From assembly GCF_011492965.1 (NCBI RefSeq), contig NZ_CP045121.1, forward strand, positions 2,914,001-2,978,000: a stretch of DNA of 64,000 bases, in the 5' to 3' direction. Source of the stretch: Rubrobacter marinus. Its GTDB lineage: Bacteria > Actinomycetota > Rubrobacteria > Rubrobacterales > Rubrobacteraceae. Below the pieces are notes generated by a model. That model ran no database searches. It saw nothing but the letters and a program-made list of their open reading frames with translations, and was not told where the DNA came from. The first letter of the stretch is position 1; every line of letters starts with the position of its first letter. This document shows positions 61,389 through 64,000 of this stretch, one piece after another. The position numbers were made by a program, and so were the translations under genes.

Positions 61389-61741
61389 GAACCCTCTTCC
61401 CTGTCGAACGGCTCTTCCTCGAACGACTCCCCCTCGTACTCGCTTCGGCGCTCCGGCTCCCTCGGCGCCGGCAGCTCCCAGCGCTGCACGGGGGCGGGCT
61501 TGTTGTACGCCGCCACGGCCCGGGCCACCTCCTCGGTGGTCGGGGTCAGGGCGTAGACGGCCGAGGTGTTGTAGAGCTGGGTGGCGATCCGGTCGTCAGC
61601 CTCGCCCTCGGCGTCCGGCACGTCGATGCGCACGAAGGCCGTCCCCGCGAGCTCCTGCTCGGAGACGTAGCCGCCGAGCCGCCTGTGGCCGAACAGCTCC
61701 AGGATCGCCCAGCCCTCGAAAGCCTGCTTCTCGTCGCTCAA
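61382..61741 (-). CDS. Conserved phage protein with GWAILELFGHRRL motif
   Basis: 119 residues from TTG 61741, which overlaps the upstream stop (TTGA). The start EGWAILELFGHRRLGGYVSE and GTAFVRIDVPD form a small beta-barrel-like domain that I recall from many phage and plasmid proteins of unknown function. The C terminus is Glu/Arg-rich and disordered. Overlaps the ATPase start by seven bases, so it may belong to the same complex. Confidence 0.65.
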   Translation of the reverse strand: MSDEKQAFEGWAILELFGHRRLGGYVSEQELAGTAFVRIDVPDAEGEADDRIATQLYNTSAVYALTPTTEEVARAVAAYNKPAPVQRWELPAPREPERRSEYEGESFEEEPFDREEGSW

Positions 61742-62331
61742 CCCTTGCTCCCTTCGTCGTTGCGGGGAAACGCCGCGTCGATCCTGTCCCTGATCTCCAG
61801 GAGGATCTGCGCCATGCGGTGCCACATCCGGTAACGCGCCGCCTTCACCAGGTAGCGCTCGGCCTTCTCCTCCGCTTCCCGCCACCGTTCCATGGCGAAG
61901 GCGATGCGCTCCTCCGGCGTGGCGTCCCCGGACGTCTGGGCGATCTCGATCGCTCCCTTCCAGGCATCGAGCGTGGAAAGCTCGCGCAGGAGCTCCTCGG
62001 CCCGCGCGGAGGCGTGCTGACCGCCCACCACGGCGGCGTAGAGCCCCGGGAACCGTCCGCCTAGGTAGACCCCGAGGTCCTCGTCCTGGAGCGCCGCGTG
62101 GACGGCGTTCAGGGCCTCCAGCATCGCGCCCTGCTCCGCCACCAGCCCCTCGTATTGGCCGAACAGGTAGACGACGTCCTCCCTGAACCCCTCGACCACG
62201 AACCCGACGACGCGTCCGTCCACGAACTCCACGTCGTCCTCGGGGTATTCGCGCAACCGCTCGCGGATCTCCGCGAGGCGCGCGTCGCGCTCCCAGAAGC
62301 GCTCCCACCTCCTCACGTTAGGCACGCTCAT
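61738..62331 (-). CDS. Hypothetical helical early protein
   Basis: 197 residues. Starts SVPNVRRWERFWERDARLAE; contains DDVEFVDGRVVGFVVEGFRE (beta-hairpin) and long helices (RWREAEEKAERYLVKAARYR). No motif of known function. Overlaps both neighbours. Confidence 0.58.
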   Translation of the reverse strand: MSVPNVRRWERFWERDARLAEIRERLREYPEDDVEFVDGRVVGFVVEGFREDVVYLFGQYEGLVAEQGAMLEALNAVHAALQDEDLGVYLGGRFPGLYAAVVGGQHASARAEELLRELSTLDAWKGAIEIAQTSGDATPEERIAFAMERWREAEEKAERYLVKAARYRMWHRMAQILLEIRDRIDAAFPRNDEGSKG

Positions 62332-62759
62332 CTACCCCTTCGCTTCACCAGTTCCGACGCGTCCAAGAGCGCGAAGACCTCCCAGGACGTCGCCTCCGAC
62401 GAGTCGTAGGGCTTCTCGGCGTTGGCGGGGTTGGGGTCCCACACGACCTCCCCGTCCCGGCAGACCACCGCGTGCTCGTAGGGCCCGTTCCTGCTGGGGA
62501 CGGTCCCGATCGTGTAACCCTCAAACGGCCTGTCGTCACCCTCGCCGCGGACGAGGTTGTAGGTGGTAAGCCCCCGCTCGCGGAACCACCCCCCCCACGC
62601 CTCGTTCCATCCGTCCTCGCCGTTGTCGTTGGGCGCAACGTCCGGAACGTCCTCGAGCGCGAGCTCCAGGATCGACGCCACGCAAGCGGCGTAGCAGTTG
62701 CCGGCTTCCTCTCGGGGGGCGTCCGGCCCCCCGGACCTGGTCTGAGCAACCGGGATCAT
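62328..62759 (-). CDS. Papain-like (C39-type fold) cysteine protease-like protein
   Basis: 143 residues from ATG 62759 with GAGGAG upstream. Nucleophile-type segment AGNCYAACVASILELALEDV, then an Asp/Asn-rich middle with DGWNEAWGGWFRERGL, then RNGPYEHAVVCRDGEVVWDP, giving Cys22-region, His and Asp in papain order. Related phage proteins are of unknown role; they lack propeptides and are cytoplasmic. It could process or inactivate a host target. Confidence 0.68.
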   Translation of the reverse strand: MIPVAQTRSGGPDAPREEAGNCYAACVASILELALEDVPDVAPNDNGEDGWNEAWGGWFRERGLTTYNLVRGEGDDRPFEGYTIGTVPSRNGPYEHAVVCRDGEVVWDPNPANAEKPYDSSEATSWEVFALLDASELVKRRGR

Positions 62760-62914
62760 CGGGCTCTCCTCTCGTCGTCCTCCGCGTCGGTGCAGCCCAG
62801 CCACCTCGCCGGGTCGGCGTAGGGGTCGGGGCCGCTGATCATCTCCTCGTGCCAAACGCGCCGCGCGGCCCGGAAGTCGGAGGCCTCGACGGCCCTCTGC
62901 TCGGTCTCGCTCAC
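62756..62914 (-). CDS. 52-residue hypothetical protein
   Basis: From GTG 62914, overlapping the next gene by four bases. Reads SETEQRAVEASDFRAARRVW and PYADPARWLGCTDAEDDERR; the second half resembles a short conserved tail found in actinophage genes. Unknown. Confidence 0.45.
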   Translation of the reverse strand: MSETEQRAVEASDFRAARRVWHEEMISGPDPYADPARWLGCTDAEDDERRAR

Positions 62915-62922
62915 GTCCCGCG

Positions 62923-63303
62923 CTATCCCCACCACGAGCCCCGCCTCACGCGCCGCCAGAACATGCGTGACTCCAGCCGCGCCAAGACTCCTATCTCGGG
63001 TAGGATCTTGTACGCCGCCCGGCGGGGTCCGTACACCATGCGCCAGAGGCGGTAGTCCTTGCGCGTCTGGCGCCCGGTGCGCGCGGCCGCATCCCAGGCG
63101 CAGAAGAGGACGTAACGGATGGGACCGTGGCGCCGACGCGACGGGTTGTACCAGCTCGCCCCCGGCGCCCCCCGCCAGAAGCGGAAGAGCCAACGCGCCG
63201 TGGCCCACGGCTCCCGCCAGTCGAAAAACACCCAGCCGCCGTGGTCGAACCGCTCGGTGTAGGGCGTCCAGTACCAACCGCGCTTGTCCATCTTTCGTAT
63301 CAA
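62923..63303 (-). CDS. Arg/Trp-rich basic hypothetical protein
   Basis: 126 residues from TTG 63303 (GGAGGG upstream; ATG 63291 is an alternative). Very basic and aromatic: RGWYWTPYTERFDHGGWVFF, WATARWLFRFWRG, RKDYRLWRMVYGPRRAAYKI, RRVRRGSWWG. Reads like a conserved small DNA- or membrane-surface protein, although compositional artefact of GC-rich DNA cannot be excluded. Confidence 0.5.
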   Translation of the reverse strand: MIRKMDKRGWYWTPYTERFDHGGWVFFDWREPWATARWLFRFWRGAPGASWYNPSRRRHGPIRYVLFCAWDAAARTGRQTRKDYRLWRMVYGPRRAAYKILPEIGVLARLESRMFWRRVRRGSWWG

Positions 63304-63416
63304 GCTCCGCTCCCTCCCGCGTACTCGACCTCGGATATCGTGCACATCACCACGCCCCGCTCTCCGCGCGACATCGGCAGAGGGGTTCCCCGCAACTGCG
63401 CGTCGTCCAGCCTCAC
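63300..63416 (-). CDS. 38-residue hypothetical peptide
   Basis: GTG 63416 with GGAGG upstream, overlapping the stops and starts of both neighbours by four bases. Reads VRLDDAQLRGTPLPMSRGER and VVMCTISEVEYAGGSGA. The tight overlaps support translation; function unknown. Confidence 0.45.
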   Translation of the reverse strand: MRLDDAQLRGTPLPMSRGERGVVMCTISEVEYAGGSGA

Positions 63417-64000
63417 GAGGACCTCCCGCCGGCCAGCACCTCGCCGGTGTGCACGTCGACGACCCGGCCGTTGTGCTCCAGGGTGGCCCTGACCCCACCC
63501 CCGTCCGGCGTAGCGCGGTCTAGCGCATCCTCGCCGCCGCCCTCCTCCTGGACGCCCCCGGCCTCGTCGACCGCGTCGAGGGAGAGCTGCTCGACCCCGG
63601 CCCTCACGAACTCCTCCAGGTCCTCGCGCCAGAGCCCGTGCCTCTTCACCACGTCGCGAAAGCCCGAGACGTCCGGCCCGACCACCGCCAGCTTCGTGTT
63701 GCCCTCCTCGTCCCACTCGATCTCGCAGGAGCACAAAGCCTCGTCGATCAGCGCCTCCCTGCCCTCCTCCGTCAGCTTGCTCCACGCGTCCTCGGCGACC
63801 TCCAGGACGAAGAGGTCGTGCGGCTGGTCGCCGTACTCGTGGGCCTCGGTCGGGCTGGCGAAGCGCCGGACCGACTCGGCGAAGATCAAAAAGGCGTTCA
63901 GCCCCCCGATCTTCTTCGCCCTCGCCCAGACCTGCCGCCCCTTCGACGTCGGCACCTTGTCGACGAACACCGCCGTAACCGTGACTCCCTGGAGGTGTCC
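63413..64000 (-). CDS. Phage putative metallopeptidase family protein with destroyed zinc site (start outside window)
   Basis: The frame is open to the right edge; GTG 63970 is unlikely to be the true start since the preceding codons (GHLQGVTVTAV) fit the family N terminus. Family markers: TSKGRQVWARAKKIGGLNAF, PHDLFVLEVAEDAWSKLTEE, GREALIDEALCSCEIEWDEE, RDVVKRHGLWREDLEEF. In this family the middle part normally reads ALIDHELCHC, with zinc-binding His and catalytic Glu; here it is ALIDEALCSC, so the site is lost. The C-terminal 60 residues are an acidic tail. Confidence 0.72.
   Translation of the reverse strand, partial: GHLQGVTVTAVFVDKVPTSKGRQVWARAKKIGGLNAFLIFAESVRRFASPTEAHEYGDQPHDLFVLEVAEDAWSKLTEEGREALIDEALCSCEIEWDEEGNTKLAVVGPDVSGFRDVVKRHGLWREDLEEFVRAGVEQLSLDAVDEAGGVQEEGGGEDALDRATPDGGGVRATLEHNGRVVDVHTGEVLAGGRSS

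Larger units (their letters stand above)
16265..64000. mobile_element. Siphovirus-type prophage integrated at ebfC (right end outside window)
   Basis: Contiguous phage gene content from the serine integrase to the right edge: lysogeny/moron genes, lysis cassette, tail, head and packaging modules, tRNA, then small overlapping early genes. All module genes except the moron and endonuclease genes are on the minus strand. No attR, repressor, replication genes or dnaX appear before 64,000, so the element is larger than 47.7 kb. Intact-looking terminase, portal, capsid and tail genes suggest a complete prophage, subject to the local frameshifts. Confidence 0.93.

Overview
The window is high-GC DNA that looks like an actinobacterial chromosome, most likely Rubrobacter or a close relative. 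This rests on codon bias, frequent GTG/TTG starts, stop/start overlaps such as GTGA and TTGA, Excalibur and LPxTG surface features, and a RecR–EbfC pair. It is an inference, not a proven identity. The left quarter (about 1–16,295) is host chromosome. From about 16,265 to the right edge (64,000) the sequence is one siphovirus-type prophage whose right end lies outside the window.

Host part. Bases 1–5,060 hold a sugar-acid island: a divergent FadR-type GntR regulator (truncated at the edge), a sugar-binding protein without a signal peptide, an aldo/keto reductase, an SDR dehydrogenase and an L-fuconate dehydratase with every catalytic residue in place. Together they resemble the non-phosphorylative L-fucose pathway. 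Then come a small membrane protein, a DedA-family protein, two small unknown genes, and a minus-strand group (alpha/beta hydrolase, membrane protein, lone ATP synthase c subunit) that lies divergent to a TetR regulator with a clear palindromic operator between them. Next are a LuxR-type regulator with a degenerate receiver and two cytoplasmic HtrA-like proteases, a LOG-like protein, a DUF1998 DEAH helicase with several frameshifts, recR and ebfC (ybaB).

Prophage. A large serine integrase has inserted the phage at the 5' end of ebfC. The integrase stop codon overlaps the remaining ebfC coding sequence and the phage supplies a new in-frame TTG with a Shine-Dalgarno. Next to the integrase are three plus-strand, probably lysogen-expressed genes: a CxxC mini-protein, a sortase-anchored Excalibur protein and a DUF4352 membrane-anchored protein. 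All remaining phage structural genes are on the minus strand and read right to left: terminase, portal, S49 protease/scaffold, decoration, major capsid, connectors, major tail protein, tail chaperones with a -1 frameshift site, a 2.3-kb-residue-class tape measure carrying wall-hydrolase-like domains, a tail-tip protein with CAP-like and matrixin-like domains, repeat-rich fibres, then a lysis cassette with an endolysin, a permuted-papain hydrolase and a complete subtilisin-like protease. Three homing-type endonucleases (35.7 kb, 54.6 kb, 56.1–56.7 kb) interrupt the module order, one of them between two diverged copies of the same gene start. To the right of a tRNA-Trp lies an early region of small overlapping genes, notably a HerA-like ATPase directly coupled to a PD-(D/E)XK nuclease, a papain-like protein and a phage metallopeptidase whose zinc site is destroyed. 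No immunity repressor and no attR were found here; both should lie to the right of base 64,000.

Quality note: the helicase, the alpha/beta hydrolase and two tail genes contain clusters of one-base shifts at G/C runs. This pattern looks more like assembly indels than gene decay.
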